Part shown: positions 35,535 through 45,355 of the stretch, in pieces
Layout: every line of letters starts with the position of its first letter
Position numbering within the stretch: position 1 is the stretch's first letter
NCBI RefSeq assembly: GCF_000717995.1
Contig: NZ_JODM01000009.1
Span: forward strand, 106,406-170,405
Origin: Streptomyces violaceorubidus
GTDB taxonomy: Bacteria > Actinomycetota > Actinomycetes > Streptomycetales > Streptomycetaceae
Direction of reading: 5' to 3'
Length of the DNA stretch: 64,000 nt
Notes under the pieces: model-generated
What the model saw: only the letters and a program-made list of their open reading frames with translations
The model's database searches: none
What the model was told of the DNA's origin: nothing
Translations under genes and position numbers: made by a program

Positions 35535-36032
35535 TTACAGCTTGCCGGACGCGCGCACCTTGATCTCCTTGGAGGTCTTGCCGGCGGGCGAGGAGCCGTA
35601 GCCCTCGATCTTGTCCACCACGTCCGTGCCCTCGACGACCTTGCCGAAGACGACGTGCTTGCCGTCCAGCCACGGGGTGGGGACGGTGGTGACGAAGAAC
35701 TGCGAGCCGTTGGTGTTCGGACCCGCGTTCGCCATGGACAGGAGGTACGGCTCGGTGTGCTTCAGCTGGAAGTTCTCGTCCGCGAACTTCTCGCCGTAGA
35801 TGCTCTTGCCCCCGGTGCCGTTGCCCTTGGTGAAGTCACCGCCCTGGAGCATGAACTGCGGGATCACACGGTGGAACGGGGAACCCGCGTAGCCGAAGCC
35901 GTGCTCGCCGGTGGCCAGCTCCAGGAAGTTCTTGGCGGTCTTGGGGGTGACGTCCTCGAAGAGCTCGAAGACGATGCGGCCCGCATCCTGGCCGTCGATG
36001 TCGATGTCGAAGTAAACCTTGGAATTGCTCAT
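35535..36032 (-). CDS. Cyclophilin-type peptidyl-prolyl cis-trans isomerase
   Basis: 165 residues, one complete cytoplasmic cyclophilin domain: [20 protein letters not shown] (with catalytic Arg), [31 protein letters not shown]. It speeds proline isomerisation in protein folding. No signal peptide. Well-conserved housekeeping-type gene, with its own terminator downstream. Confidence 0.95.
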   Translation of the reverse strand: MSNSKVYFDIDIDGQDAGRIVFELFEDVTPKTAKNFLELATGEHGFGYAGSPFHRVIPQFMLQGGDFTKGNGTGGKSIYGEKFADENFQLKHTEPYLLSMANAGPNTNGSQFFVTTVPTPWLDGKHVVFGKVVEGTDVVDKIEGYGSSPAGKTSKEIKVRASGKL

Positions 36033-36081
36033 CGCACCATTGTGACGTGTGACCCCCGGTGATGCCGAACCGGCTGCCCGT

Positions 36082-37080
36082 TCAGCGTGTGGCGAGCAGT
36101 CCGAGGGTGTCGATCACGCGGTTGGAGAAGCCCCACTCGTTGTCGTACCAGGCGACCACCTTGATGTGGCGGCCCTCCACGCGGGTCAGCGCCGAGTCGA
36201 AGATCGACGAGGCCGGGTTGCCGGTGATGTCGGAGGAGACCAGCGGGTCCTCGGAGTACTCCAGCACGCCGGCCAGCGGGCCCTCGGCGGCGGCGCGGTA
36301 GGCGGCCAGCACGTCCTCGCGCGTCACGTCGCGGGCGACGGTCGTGTTCAGCTCGACGATCGAGCCCACCGGGACCGGCACGCGGATCGAGTCGCCCGAC
36401 AGCTTGCCGTCGAGGCCCGGCAGGACCAGGCCGATCGCCTTGGCGGCGCCCGTCGTGGTCGGCACGATGTTCACCCCGGCGGCGCGGGCCCGGCGCGCGT
36501 CGCGGTGCGGGCCGTCCTGGAGGTTCTGCTCCTGGGTGTAGGCGTGCACCGTCGTCATGAAGCCGTGCTCGATGCCGGCCAGCTCGTCGAGGACCGCGGC
36601 GAGTGGCGCGAGGGCGTTGGTGGTGCAGGACGCGTTGGAGACGACGGTGTGCGCGGCCGGGTCGTAGGCGTCGGTGTTCACGCCGTAGGCGAGCGTCACG
36701 TCGGCGCCGCTCGACGGGGCGCTGACCAGGACCTTCCGCGCGCCCGCGGTCAGGTGGGCGCGGGCGGCGTCGGCCGAGGTGAAGCGGCCGGTCGACTCCA
36801 GCACGATGTCCACGCCCAGCTCGGCCCAGGGCAGCCGGGCGGGCTCGCGCTCGGCGAGCACCTCGATGCGGTGCCCGTCCACGACCAGGGTGTCCCCGTC
36901 GACGGACACCGGGCGGCCGAGCCGTCCGGCCGTCGAGTCGAAGGCGAGCAGACGGGCCAGGGTGGCGGGCTCCGTGAGGTCGTTGACGGCGACGACCTCC
37001 AGCTTCGTGTCGCGTTCGAGCAGTGCGCGCAGCACGTTGCGCCCGATGCGGCCGAATCCGTTGATGCCGATGCGAGTCAT
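36082..37080 (-). CDS. gap: Glyceraldehyde-3-phosphate dehydrogenase, type I
   Basis: 332 residues: NAD site [14 protein letters not shown], catalytic Cys in [13 protein letters not shown]-terminal [12 protein letters not shown]. The Asp-type residue after strand 2 (VAVNDLTEP) suits NAD+. Streptomyces carries more than one gap gene; this appears to be a secondary paralogue, away from pgk/tpi. The tail is short (TLGLLATR). Confidence 0.95.
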   Translation of the reverse strand: MTRIGINGFGRIGRNVLRALLERDTKLEVVAVNDLTEPATLARLLAFDSTAGRLGRPVSVDGDTLVVDGHRIEVLAEREPARLPWAELGVDIVLESTGRFTSADAARAHLTAGARKVLVSAPSSGADVTLAYGVNTDAYDPAAHTVVSNASCTTNALAPLAAVLDELAGIEHGFMTTVHAYTQEQNLQDGPHRDARRARAAGVNIVPTTTGAAKAIGLVLPGLDGKLSGDSIRVPVPVGSIVELNTTVARDVTREDVLAAYRAAAEGPLAGVLEYSEDPLVSSDITGNPASSIFDSALTRVEGRHIKVVAWYDNEWGFSNRVIDTLGLLATR

Positions 37081-37213
37081 GAGTGGTGTGTCCCTTCGTT
37101 CGCCACCAGGTCCTTCGCCCCCAGGCTCGCGCACGCCGGGGGCGGGTGGCAGCGGCGTGAGTGCCACGGTTCGCAAGGATCACGCCAGGGGAGGGCGGCG
37201 GCGCGCGGTCCGG

Positions 37214-38170
37214 CTACTCGCCCCGGGCGAAGGTGCGCCGGTACTCGCTGGGGGTAGTGCCGAGGATGCGCTGGAAGTGCAGTCGCAGGTTCGCGCCGGT
37301 GCCGAGCCCGACGTCGGCGGCGATCTGCTCGACGCCGCGCTCGGAGCGTTCGAGCAGTTCACGGGCCAGGTCGACGCGTGCGCGCATGACCCACTGCATC
37401 GGTGTGTACCCGGTGTCCTCGACGAAGCGCCGGGAGAGAGTGCGTGCCGACACCGCCGCGTGGCGGGCCAGCGCCTCCAGGGTGAGCGGCTCGTCGAGCC
37501 GGCGCAGCGCCCACTCGCGGGTGGCGGCGAACCGCTCGCCGAGCGGCTCGGGCACGCTGCGGGGCACGTACTGGGCCTGGCCGCCGCTGCGGTAGGGGGC
37601 CGCCACGAGGCGGCGGGCCGCGTGGTTCGACGCGGCCACCCCGAGGTCGCCGCGCAGGATGTGCAGGCACAGGTCGATGCCGGAGGCGGCGCCCGCCGAC
37701 GTCAGGACGCTGCCCTCGTCCACGAACAGCACGTTCTCGTCGACCCGCACCCGCGGGTGCTTCGCCGCGAGGGCGCGCGTGTAGTGCCAGTGGGTGGTGG
37801 CCCGCCTGCCGTCGAGCAGGCCCGTGGCGGCCAGCGCGAACGCACCGGTGGAGATGGCGGCGAGCCGCGCGCCCCCGTCGTGGGCCGCCGTCAGCGCGTC
37901 GAGGACGGTCCGCGGCGGGTCCTCGACGTCGGGGGACCGGTATCCGGGGAGGAAGACCACGTCGGCCCACGCCAGCGCGTCGAGGCCGTGGGCGACGTGG
38001 TACGACAGGCCGTCACCGCCGGTGACCAGTCCGGGCGCCGCGCCGCACACCCGCACCTCGTACGGCATGCTCGCGCGGGTCGTGAAGACCTGCGCCGGGA
38101 TGCCGACGTCGAGCGGCTTCGCGCCTTCGAGCACGAGGACGGCGACGCGGCGCAGGGGGGAGGACGGCAC
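37214..38170 (-). CDS. AraC-family regulator with DJ-1/PfpI domain (GlxA type)
   Basis: 318 residues: N-terminal DJ-1/PfpI-like domain (VAVLVLEGAKPLDVGIPAQVF; the usual Cys of the elbow is Ser in AISTGAFALAATG), then two AraC helix-turn-helix motifs (LTLEALARHAAVSARTLSRRF, VEQIAADVGLGTGANLRLHF). Such proteins act as activators of catabolic genes. GTG 38170 begins the DJ-1 domain precisely; upstream frame is unrelated. It lies 46 nt downstream of the GDSL gene in the same direction. Confidence 0.9.
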   Translation of the reverse strand: MPSSPLRRVAVLVLEGAKPLDVGIPAQVFTTRASMPYEVRVCGAAPGLVTGGDGLSYHVAHGLDALAWADVVFLPGYRSPDVEDPPRTVLDALTAAHDGGARLAAISTGAFALAATGLLDGRRATTHWHYTRALAAKHPRVRVDENVLFVDEGSVLTSAGAASGIDLCLHILRGDLGVAASNHAARRLVAAPYRSGGQAQYVPRSVPEPLGERFAATREWALRRLDEPLTLEALARHAAVSARTLSRRFVEDTGYTPMQWVMRARVDLARELLERSERGVEQIAADVGLGTGANLRLHFQRILGTTPSEYRRTFARGE

Positions 38171-38216
38171 GGCGAAAGCGTACGCGGCGAGTCGCCCAAG
38201 GACGCTCCTGCGGACG

Positions 38217-39101
38217 TCAGTCCAGGCCGAGGACGTCCATCGTGTGCTCGGCCATGCGCCGCTCGCCGAGGGCGTTGGGGTGCACGGGGACGAGGCTGTG
38301 CCCGAACAGCAGCGGCTCGATCCAGCGGGTCCCGGGGGCCTCGCAGGCGTCGTGGCCGTCGGAGACCCCGGAGAAGTCCACGTAGACGGCGCCGGTCTCC
38401 TCGGCGGCACGCCGGACCGCGTCGTTGAGGTGCGCCTGGATGGCGCGGAGGTAGGGCACGTCACCGGAGGCGATGGGCAGCTTCAGGAAGCAGGACGGGT
38501 CGGCGGTGGCCGGTGTGATCCACGGGTAGCCGAGGGCCGCCACCCGGGCGTGCGGCGCCCTGGCGCGGACGCCGAGCAGCGCGGCCTTGAGCGCCGGGTA
38601 GGTGTTGGCCTCGATCTCGTCGTCGAAGGAGGTGCCGTGCTTGTCCTTGCAGGGGCTGCCCTTGCCGCCGCTGAGGACGCCCGCCGTGCCGCAGGCCGTG
38701 ATGGCGTTGATGAACGTGCTGTTGTCGTTGCCGCCGATGGTGAGCGTGACCAGGTCCGTCCCGGTGCCGAGTGCGTCCAACTGGGGGGCGACGCCCGGGT
38801 ACTGGGCCTGCGTGAAGTGGGCGGTCTGTGCGGCGCCGCAGGTGACGTCCTTGAGGCGGGCGCCCGTCGACTCCGCGAGGACGTGGGGGTAGTTGGCCGT
38901 CGAGCGCAGACAGAGCAGGTTGGTGGGGTCGACGGGCAGGACGCCCGACCCGGCGCTGTAACTGTCGCCGAGAGCCACGTAGTCGAGGGTGGCGGGCGCG
39001 GCCGGCGTGGCGTGCGCGGTGGCGTCGGTGAGGCCCAGGGCGAGTGCGCCGATGGCGGCGGCTGTCGCGGTCATGACACGGCGAAGGGTGTGCTTCGGCA
39101 T
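38217..39101 (-). CDS. Secreted GDSL/SGNH esterase (phospholipase-like)
   Basis: 294 residues: signal peptide (RRVMTATAAAIGALALGL, cleavage near AHATP), then SGNH hydrolase blocks GDSYSAGSG (Ser), CGAAQTAHF (oxyanion Gly), TIGGND (Asn) and VHPNALGERRM (Asp-x-x-His replaced by V-H-P-N, with His retained). Six Cys in the mature part imply disulfides. It resembles the S. coelicolor extracellular esterase/phospholipase of this locus as I remember it. Possible promoter TTGACT, 17 bp, CACATT upstream. Confidence 0.9.
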   Translation of the reverse strand: MPKHTLRRVMTATAAAIGALALGLTDATAHATPAAPATLDYVALGDSYSAGSGVLPVDPTNLLCLRSTANYPHVLAESTGARLKDVTCGAAQTAHFTQAQYPGVAPQLDALGTGTDLVTLTIGGNDNSTFINAITACGTAGVLSGGKGSPCKDKHGTSFDDEIEANTYPALKAALLGVRARAPHARVAALGYPWITPATADPSCFLKLPIASGDVPYLRAIQAHLNDAVRRAAEETGAVYVDFSGVSDGHDACEAPGTRWIEPLLFGHSLVPVHPNALGERRMAEHTMDVLGLD

Positions 39102-39172
39102 GTGCTCTCTCTTCTTCGGGAGGGCGGCAGCGGAGTTACCGGGCGGTTCTACTTTGCAGTAATGTGCAGCGC

Positions 39173-39191
39173 CGTTGACGCGAAGTCAACG
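39173..39191. promoter_or_regulatory. Inverted repeat in the htpG / esterase divergent region
   Basis: CGTTGAC-GCGAA-GTCAACG, perfect 7-bp arms, in the 251-bp interval between the esterase and htpG. On the bottom strand it supplies a TTGACT -35-like hexamer for the esterase. No CIRCE or HspR-type element was seen. Confidence 0.45.
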
Positions 39192-39352
39192 TGGTCGACG
39201 GAACTTCCGCGTCGACGACGGCCCGCGCCCGCCTCCTGGGCGGGGGAGGTCGGCCCGGAGGTCGCCTGACCGGCGCCGACGGCCGCCCGAGCTGCTCTAG
39301 AGTTGTCACACCAGTGCAGACATTCCGTGGACCTGTGAGGTACTCACCAGCC

Positions 39353-41263
39353 ATGACGACCGAAACGTTTGAGTTCCAGGTAGAGGCGCGTCAGCTCCTG
39401 CAGCTGATGATTCACTCCGTCTACTCGAACAAGGATGTCTTCCTGCGCGAGCTCGTCTCCAACGCCTCCGACGCGCTGGACAAGCTGCGCCTCGCCGCCC
39501 TGCGCGACGACGCCCCCGACGCCGACGTGAGCGACCTCCACATCGAGTTGGAGGTCGACAAGGACGCCCGCACCCTGACCGTGCGGGACAACGGCATCGG
39601 CATGTCGTACGACGAGGTCACCCAGCTGATCGGCACCATCGCCAACTCGGGCACCGCCAAGTTCCTGCAGGAGCTGCGCGAGGCCAAGGACGCGTCCGGC
39701 GCCGACGGGCTCATCGGCCAGTTCGGCGTCGGCTTCTACTCGGGCTTCATGGTCGCGGACGAGGTCACCCTGGTCACCCGCCACGCCGGCGAGACCGAGG
39801 GCACCCGCTGGACCTCGCGCGGCGAGGGCACGTACACCCTGGAACGGCTCGAGGAGGCCCCGCAGGGCACCGCCGTCACGCTGCACCTCAAGCCGGCCGA
39901 CTCCGAGAACCAGCTGCACGACTACACCTCCGCCTGGAAGATCAAGGAGATCGTCAAGCGGTACTCGGACTTCATCACCTGGCCGGTCCGGCTGCTGCCC
40001 GAGCCGGGCGGCGACGACGGCGACGGTGCCGAGGCCCGTGAGGCCGAGACGCTCAACTCGATGAAGGCCCTGTGGGCGCGCCCGCGCGACGAGGTGTCCG
40101 ACGACGAGTACCACGAGCTCTACAAGCACATCGCCCACGACTGGCGCGACCCGCTGGAGACGATCCGGCTCCAGGCGGAGGGCACCTTCGAGTACCAGGC
40201 CCTGCTCTTCGTACCCTCGCACGCCCCGCACGACCTGTTCACCCAGGGCTACCAGCGCGGCGTCCAGCTCTATGTGAAGCGCGTCTTCATCATGGACGAC
40301 TGCGAGGAACTGCTGCCGCCCTACCTCCGCTTCGTCAAGGGCGTCGTCGACGCGCAGGACCTCTCGCTCAACGTCTCCCGCGAGATCCTCCAGCAGGACC
40401 GCCACATCCGCATGATCCAGCGCCGGCTGACGAAGAAGGTCCTCTCGACGGTCAAGGACCTCCGGACGTCGGAGCCGGACCGCTACGCCACGTTCTGGCG
40501 GGAGTTCGGCGCGGTGCTGAAGGAAGGCCTGGTGACCGACTCCGAGAACCGGGACGCGATCCTCGCCGCCTGTGCGTTCCCCACCACCCACGACGCCGAC
40601 GAGCCCACCTCGCTCAAGGACTACGTGGAGCGGATGAAGGACGGGCAGGACGACATCTACTACATGACCGGCGAGTCCCGGCAGGCCATCGAGAACTCCC
40701 CGCACATGGAGGCGTTCCGCGCCAAGGGCGTCGAGGTCCTCCTGCTCACCGACGCCGTCGACGAGGTCTGGGTCGACGCGGTCGGCGAGTACGAGGGCAA
40801 GACGCTGCGCTCGGTGGCCAAGGGCGAGATCGACCTGTCCGGCACCGAGGAGGACAAGAGCGACGCCGAGAAGGAGAAGCAGGGCGAGGAGTACGCGGGG
40901 CTGCTCGGCTGGATGACCGAGCACCTGGGCGAGGACGTCAAGGAGGTCCGCCTCTCCTCCCGCCTCACCGTCTCCCCGGCCTGCGTCGTCTCCGACGCGG
41001 GTGAGCTGACGCCCGCCCTGGAGAACATGTACCGGGCCATGGGCCAGGAGGTGCCCAGCGCCAAGCGGATCCTGGAGCTCAACCCGGAGCATCAGCTGGT
41101 GAAGACCCTGAACCGGGCCTGGACCGACCAGCGGGACCGCGCGGAACTGACCGAGACCGCCGAACTGCTGCACGCCCTCGCGGTGCTCGCCGAGGGCGGC
41201 CGGCCCAAGGAGCCCGCCCGGTTCGTGCAGCTGATGGCGGACCGCCTGGAGCGCACCCTGTAA
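39353..41263 (+). CDS. htpG: Hsp90-family chaperone HtpG
   Basis: 636 residues: ATP-binding GHKL domain ([41 protein letters not shown]), middle domain with catalytic Arg region ([13 protein letters not shown]), C-terminal dimerisation domain. Cytoplasmic stress chaperone. ATG 39353 fits the family; the frame is open 54 codons upstream without homology. It ends in a strong terminator. Confidence 0.97.
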
Positions 41264-41284
41264 CCGCCCGCGCAGACGCGCACC

Positions 41285-41322
41285 CCACGCCGTCCCGCCC
41301 TCCGCATGGCGGGACGGCGTGG
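41285..41322 (+). terminator. Terminator of htpG
   Basis: Perfect 15-bp stem (CCACGCCGTCCCGCC) with 8-nt loop CTCCGCAT, starting 22 nt after the htpG stop. Confidence 0.88.
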
Positions 41323-41340
41323 CATACGGAGCACGCTCTT

Positions 41341-41356
41341 CCGTATGTTCGTACGC
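41341..41356. promoter_or_regulatory. TetR-type operator, copy 3, at the mini-ORF promoter
   Basis: Bottom strand GCGTACG-AA-CATACGG, matching copies upstream of the acetyltransferase and MFS genes in the first nine bases. It contains a -10-like TATGTT (41344-41349) followed by exactly 7 nt and then the ATG at 41357. Confidence 0.6.
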
Positions 41357-41440
41357 ATGTATGCATCCGCTCCGCTGCTGTGCCTCGCGCTCCTCGCGTG
41401 CTCGGCGTGGTGCGTCGACGACGGCCTCTGCAGCCGCTGA
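41357..41440 (+). CDS. Cys-rich mini-ORF (27 residues), leaderless, upstream of the sulfur-type transporter
   Basis: MYASAPLLCLALLACSAW starts the peptide, which contains four Cys in 27 residues and ends CVDDGLCSR. LLAC resembles a lipobox, so it may be a minute lipoprotein. Alternatively it is a Cys-sensing leader peptide like those described ahead of actinobacterial sulfur genes. The ATG sits 7 nt after a -10-like hexamer, so the mRNA would be leaderless; an in-frame ATG at 41345 (GGAG 13 nt upstream) adds four residues. The broken YeeE/YedE gene starts 83 nt downstream. Confidence 0.55.
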   Translation: MYASAPLLCLALLACSAWCVDDGLCSR

Positions 41441-41523
41441 GCCCCCGGACCGGCCGCGCCCCCCCGCGCCGCCGGTCCGCCGGCGTCCGCCGTCCCCGTG
41501 CGCACCACCCCGGAGATCCTTCC

Positions 41524-42828
41524 GTGACCACCGCACCCCCGCCGGGTCCGCCCCGGTCGCGCCGCGCCGCGCCGCGGCGCGCACCCGCGGCCCTGTTCAC
41601 CCCCTCGCCCACCTCCTCGGCGCGGCCCGAGGCGCCGCCCCTGCCGCCGGTGCGGCGGACGCCGCTCGTCGTGTCCGGGGTGCCGGCCGCCGCGCTGACC
41701 GCGTACGTGTGGTCCGCGCACGGCGCCAAGCCCGGCGTGCTCCTCCTGCTCGGCCTCGGTCTGGGCCTCGCCCTCTTCCACTCCCGCTTCGGCTTCACCT
41801 CCGCCTGGCGCCGGCTGGTCGCCGTCGGCAACGGCTCCGGGCTGCGGGCGCACGCCCTGTTGCTCGGCACCACGGCCACCCTGTTCGCACTCGTCATCGG
41901 CACGGGGACCGGGCTGTTCGGCTCCCAGCCCGCGCCGTCCGCCGGACCGATCGGTGTCGGCCTGTTCGCCGGTTCGGCGCTCTTCGCGATCGGTATGCAG
42001 CTCGGCGGCGCCTGTGCCTCGGGCACCCTGTTCGCGGTCGGCTCGGGACAGACGTCGATCGTGCTGACGCTGGGCGGCTTCGTCGCCGGGGCCACGCTGG
42101 CCGCCTGGCAGTTCGAACTGTGGTAGGACCTCCCCGCCTGGGAGCCCGTCGTGCTGTCCGGGCACATCGGCTGGTTCGGCTCCTGGGCCGTGACCATCGG
42201 CGCCCTGCTCCTGGTGGTGCTGGTCAGCCGGCGCGTCCAGGCCCGCCGCAACCCGCCGCCGCTGGGCGCCGTGCCCTCGGCGCGCCGGGCGGCCGTCCGC
42301 GCCGTCCGCGGCTCCTGGCCGCCGGCCGTCGGAGCCCTCGCGCTGGCCGTGCTCGGCGCGGGTGTCCTGCTGGTCTCCGGCGGCGCCTGGGGCGTCACCA
42401 GCGCCTTCAGCCTGTGGGGCTCGGAGCTGGTCGGCGCGCTCGGCGGCCACCCGGAGAACCGGACCTGGTGGCAGCGGCCCGGCAACGCCGAGACGCTGGC
42501 CGGTCCGGTGCTCGCCGACAGGACCAGCCTCACCGACATCGGCATCATGGTCGGCGCGGCCGTCGCCGCCTCGCTCGGCGGCACCTGGGCACCGCACCGG
42601 GGCATCCCCTGGGGCACCGCCGTCGCGGCGGTGCTCGGCGGCGTGCTGATGGGCATCGGCGCCCGGCTGGCCGGCGGCTGCGACATCGGCGCCTACCTGG
42701 CGGGCATCGCCTCGGGCAGCCTCAGCGGTTGGCTGTGGGGCGCCTTCGCGCTGGCCGGCACCTGGGTGGGGCTCACACTGCGGCCCTTCGGCCTGGGCAA
42801 CCCCAAGCCGGGCGACGGCGTCTGCTGA
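41524..42828 (+). pseudogene. YeeE/YedE-family sulfur transporter interrupted by an in-frame amber codon
   Basis: One reading frame of 434 codons encodes a YeeE/YedE (TsuA-like) membrane protein with about 10 helices and both conserved Cys motifs (GGACASGTLFAVG in the first half, GGCDIGAYLAGIASG in the second). A single TAG at 42124-42126 follows QFELW; the frame simply resumes with DLPAWEPVVLSGHIG. One base change from TGG (Trp) explains it. The family imports thiosulfate or other sulfur species. A GTG at 42151 could restart the second half, but half a transporter is unlikely to work. Start GTG 41524. Confidence 0.85.
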
Positions 42829-42877
42829 CGGGGGATGCCCGTGCGGCGCGGGGGTCAGGCCCGCGCCGCACGGGCCG

Positions 42878-43453
42878 CTAGGGGGTGTCGCCCGGCCGGG
42901 GTGCGCCCCGGTCCGTCGTGGTGATCCGGGCGATGGCCTCCAGGGTGAGGGCACGGCCGTGCGGCTCACGGGCCAGGGCGCGGTGCAGCGTCAGGCCCTC
43001 GATGAGGGCGTCGAGCTGGCGGGCCGTGTCCGGGTCGAAGTGCTTCTCCAGGTGGACGCGGCTGCGGCGCATCCACTCGTGGGTCAGCTCCCGGTAGGCC
43101 GGTTGGCGCGCGGCGAGCGTGTACAGCTCCTGGGTGAGCACCAGGTCCCGTTGGCTGTCCTCGGACAGCTCGTGCACGAGGACGGCCACCGCGGCCCGGG
43201 CCTCGTCGCGGTCGGCGGCGGCGCCGAGATGCTCGTCGAAGACCGCGACGATGTGGTCGGTGAACCGCCCGAACGCCTCCCGCAGCAGCTGCTCGATGCC
43301 GCTGAAGTGGTACGTCATCGAGCCCAGCGGTACCCCCGCGCGCTGCGCGATCCGCCGGTGGGAGACGCGTGCGATGCCCTCCTCGGCGATCAGGTCGAGG
43401 GTGGCCGCGAGGATGCGCTCCCGCCGCTGCGGATCGGTGTGTCCGGTTGCCAT
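42878..43453 (-). CDS. TetR-family repressor
   Basis: 191 residues: N-terminal HTH (ILAATLDLIAEEGIARVSHRRIAQRAGVPLGSMTYHF) and an all-helical ligand domain (EARAAVAVLVHELSEDSQRDLVLTQELY). It lies last in the run MFS - acetyltransferase - TetR, 10 nt after the acetyltransferase stop, with no Shine-Dalgarno of note. Likely repressor of the GCGTACG-AA-CGTACGC sites found at three nearby promoters. Ligand unknown. Confidence 0.9.
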   Translation of the reverse strand: MATGHTDPQRRERILAATLDLIAEEGIARVSHRRIAQRAGVPLGSMTYHFSGIEQLLREAFGRFTDHIVAVFDEHLGAAADRDEARAAVAVLVHELSEDSQRDLVLTQELYTLAARQPAYRELTHEWMRRSRVHLEKHFDPDTARQLDALIEGLTLHRALAREPHGRALTLEAIARITTTDRGAPRPGDTP

Positions 43454-43463
43454 GGGAGCAGAC

Positions 43464-44045
43464 TTACACGTTCCGCACCGGCCGGGCGGGGTTGCCCACG
43501 GCCACCACGTTCGCCGGCACGTCCTTGGTGACGACCGCACCGGCCCCGATGACGGAGTTGTCCCCGATGGTGACGCCCGGGAGCACGATCGCGCCGCCGC
43601 CCAGCCAGACGTTGTCGCCGATGACGATCGGGCGGGCGGCCTCCAGCTTGTCCCGCCGCGGTCCGGGCTCCAGGGGGTGCGTGGGGGTGAGCAGCTGGAC
43701 GTTCGGTCCGATCTGGCAGTCCTCGCCGATGGTGATCGCCGCGACGTCCAGCGCCGTCAGGTTGTAGTTGACGAAGGTGCGCGCCCCGACGGTGATGTTG
43801 CTGCCGTAGTCGACGTACAGCGGGGGCCGCACATGGGCCTCGGGCCCCAGCGAGCCGAGCAGCTCCACGAGGAGTGGTCGTGCCGCCTCCGCGTCCTCCG
43901 CGTACGCGGCCTGGTAGCGGGCGGACAGCCGCACGGCCTGCTGCTGCCTGCGGGCGATCTCCGGGTCGTCGGCGATGTAGAGGTCGCCTGCCCGCATGCG
44001 TTCGAGGTTGGTGCGGGAGTCGCCCGCGAAGTGGTCCGTCGGCAT
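43464..44045 (-). CDS. Maltose/galactoside O-acetyltransferase-like (hexapeptide repeat)
   Basis: 193 residues, NodL/LacA/Maa family: N-terminal Mac domain (MRAGDLYIADDPEIARRQQQA), then a left-handed beta-helix with catalytic His in LTPTHPLEPGPR and acetyl-CoA region NVWLGGGAIVLPGVTIGDNSVIGAGAVVTKD. It acetylates sugars or other hydroxyl compounds. The ATG lies 7 nt after TAGGAT, so the transcript is probably leaderless. A TetR-type operator is at 44068-44083. Confidence 0.92.
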   Translation of the reverse strand: MPTDHFAGDSRTNLERMRAGDLYIADDPEIARRQQQAVRLSARYQAAYAEDAEAARPLLVELLGSLGPEAHVRPPLYVDYGSNITVGARTFVNYNLTALDVAAITIGEDCQIGPNVQLLTPTHPLEPGPRRDKLEAARPIVIGDNVWLGGGAIVLPGVTIGDNSVIGAGAVVTKDVPANVVAVGNPARPVRNV

Positions 44046-44067
44046 GCGTCCGATCCTACCCCTGAAG

Positions 44068-44083
44068 GCGTACGAACGTACGC
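44068..44083. promoter_or_regulatory. TetR-type operator, copy 1, at the acetyltransferase promoter
   Basis: Perfect palindrome GCGTACG-AA-CGTACGC, 22 bp before the acetyltransferase start and just upstream of its -10 (TAGGAT, bottom strand), so bound repressor would cover the -35 region. Confidence 0.7.
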
Positions 44084-44115
44084 TCTCCGTGGGGCGTGTC
44101 GGCCGGCGGGACGGC

Positions 44116-45333
44116 TCAGCCGCGCCGGGGCCGGAGCACTCCCGCGCACAGCAGCACGAGGAGCCCCGCGAGCGGCACCACGAGCAGACCCACCCGCAGA
44201 CTCGTCGCGTCGGCGACCAGACCCACGACGGGCGGCGAGAGCAGGAAGCCGAGCCGCATCAGCCAGGAGACGAGGGTCAGGCCCGCCCCGGGCCTCAGAC
44301 CGGGCAGTTCGTCGGCCTCGTGCATAGCCGCCGGGACCAGCGTCGCCACTCCGAACCCGGCCGCGGCGAACCCGAGAATCGTGCCCGGCACCGTCGGAAC
44401 GGCCAGCGCCAGACCCATGCCGACCGCCGCGATCAGGGCGCCGGAGCGGGCCACCGCGCGCTGGCCGAAGCGGTCCACGAGCCGGTCGCCGACGATCCGG
44501 CCGACGAACTGCGCGCCGACCAGGGCGACGTACCCGGAGGCGGCCAGCGCCGCCGTCGCGTGCAGGGAGTCGGAGAGGTAGAGGGTGGCCCAGGACATGC
44601 CCGCGTCCTCGACGAGGGTGCCGGCCGTGGCGATGAGGACGAGCGCGGCCAGCACCCAGCCGGTGCGCAGGCCCGCCGCGGCGGCCCGCGTCGGCAGCGG
44701 CGCCGGGTCCTGCCCGGTGCCGGTCTCCACGGCCGGTTCGGCCTCGGTCTCCGGGCCCGGCAGGCAGTAGCGCAGGGCGACGCAGGCCGCGACCGCGAAC
44801 ACCGCGGCGGAGAAGAGCAGGTGCGGGCCCCGCGCGACGCCGACCGCGATCGCGGCGGCGGCCATGGAACCGCCGGTGACGGCGCCGATGGACCAGATGG
44901 CGTGGAAGGAGTTGATGAGGGAACGTCCGTAACGGCGCTGCACCCGCAGCCCGTGGGCGTTCTGCGCGACGTCGGTGAAGGCGTCCATCGCCCCGGCGAG
45001 GAACAGCGCCCCCGCGAACACCACCACCGAGTCGGCGAGGCCCGCGACCAGGATGCCCGCCCCGGTGAGCAGTGTGCCGCCGACCGCCACCCGCGCCGAA
45101 CCGAACCGGCGCACCAGGATCCCGGCCGCGAGCCCGGCCGCGATGGCGCCTGCCGGGAACGCCGCCACGGCCAGTCCGTAGGCGGCGTTCCCGATGCCGA
45201 GGTCCGCCTTGATCTGCGGATACCTGGGCAGCAGGTTGGCGAAGAGGGCGCCGTTGGTGAAGAACAGCACGGCGACGGCCACGCGAGCCCGCCGATCGGC
45301 CGGGGCGGGCCGGCGCAGTACGTCAACAGTCAT
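44116..45333 (-). CDS. MFS transporter
   Basis: 405 residues, 12 helices: the first segment is AVAVLFFTNGALFANLLPRYPQ; loop 2-3 carries GILVRRFGSARVAV; a central loop (PGPETEAEPAVETGTGQDPA) separates the halves. It resembles small sugar/drug MFS proteins of the YfcJ/fucose-permease type. The start codon lies 7 nt after TAGGCT on the bottom strand, again a leaderless layout, with the TetR-type operator at 45356-45371. Substrate unknown. Confidence 0.88.
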   Translation of the reverse strand: MTVDVLRRPAPADRRARVAVAVLFFTNGALFANLLPRYPQIKADLGIGNAAYGLAVAAFPAGAIAAGLAAGILVRRFGSARVAVGGTLLTGAGILVAGLADSVVVFAGALFLAGAMDAFTDVAQNAHGLRVQRRYGRSLINSFHAIWSIGAVTGGSMAAAAIAVGVARGPHLLFSAAVFAVAACVALRYCLPGPETEAEPAVETGTGQDPAPLPTRAAAAGLRTGWVLAALVLIATAGTLVEDAGMSWATLYLSDSLHATAALAASGYVALVGAQFVGRIVGDRLVDRFGQRAVARSGALIAAVGMGLALAVPTVPGTILGFAAAGFGVATLVPAAMHEADELPGLRPGAGLTLVSWLMRLGFLLSPPVVGLVADATSLRVGLLVVPLAGLLVLLCAGVLRPRRG

Positions 45334-45355
45334 GCGCGGGAGCCTACCGGGCAGG

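Noticed and set aside
39102..39352. CIRCE or HspR-type heat-shock operator upstream of htpG
   Set aside because: Neither TTAGCACTC-N9-GAGTGCTAA nor a CTTGAGT-type repeat is present; only an unrelated CGTTGAC inverted repeat.
42151..42828. The second half of the YeeE/YedE frame as an independent gene
   Set aside because: It is in the same frame as the first half and continues the same protein right after the TAG; no ribosome-binding site precedes GTG 42151.
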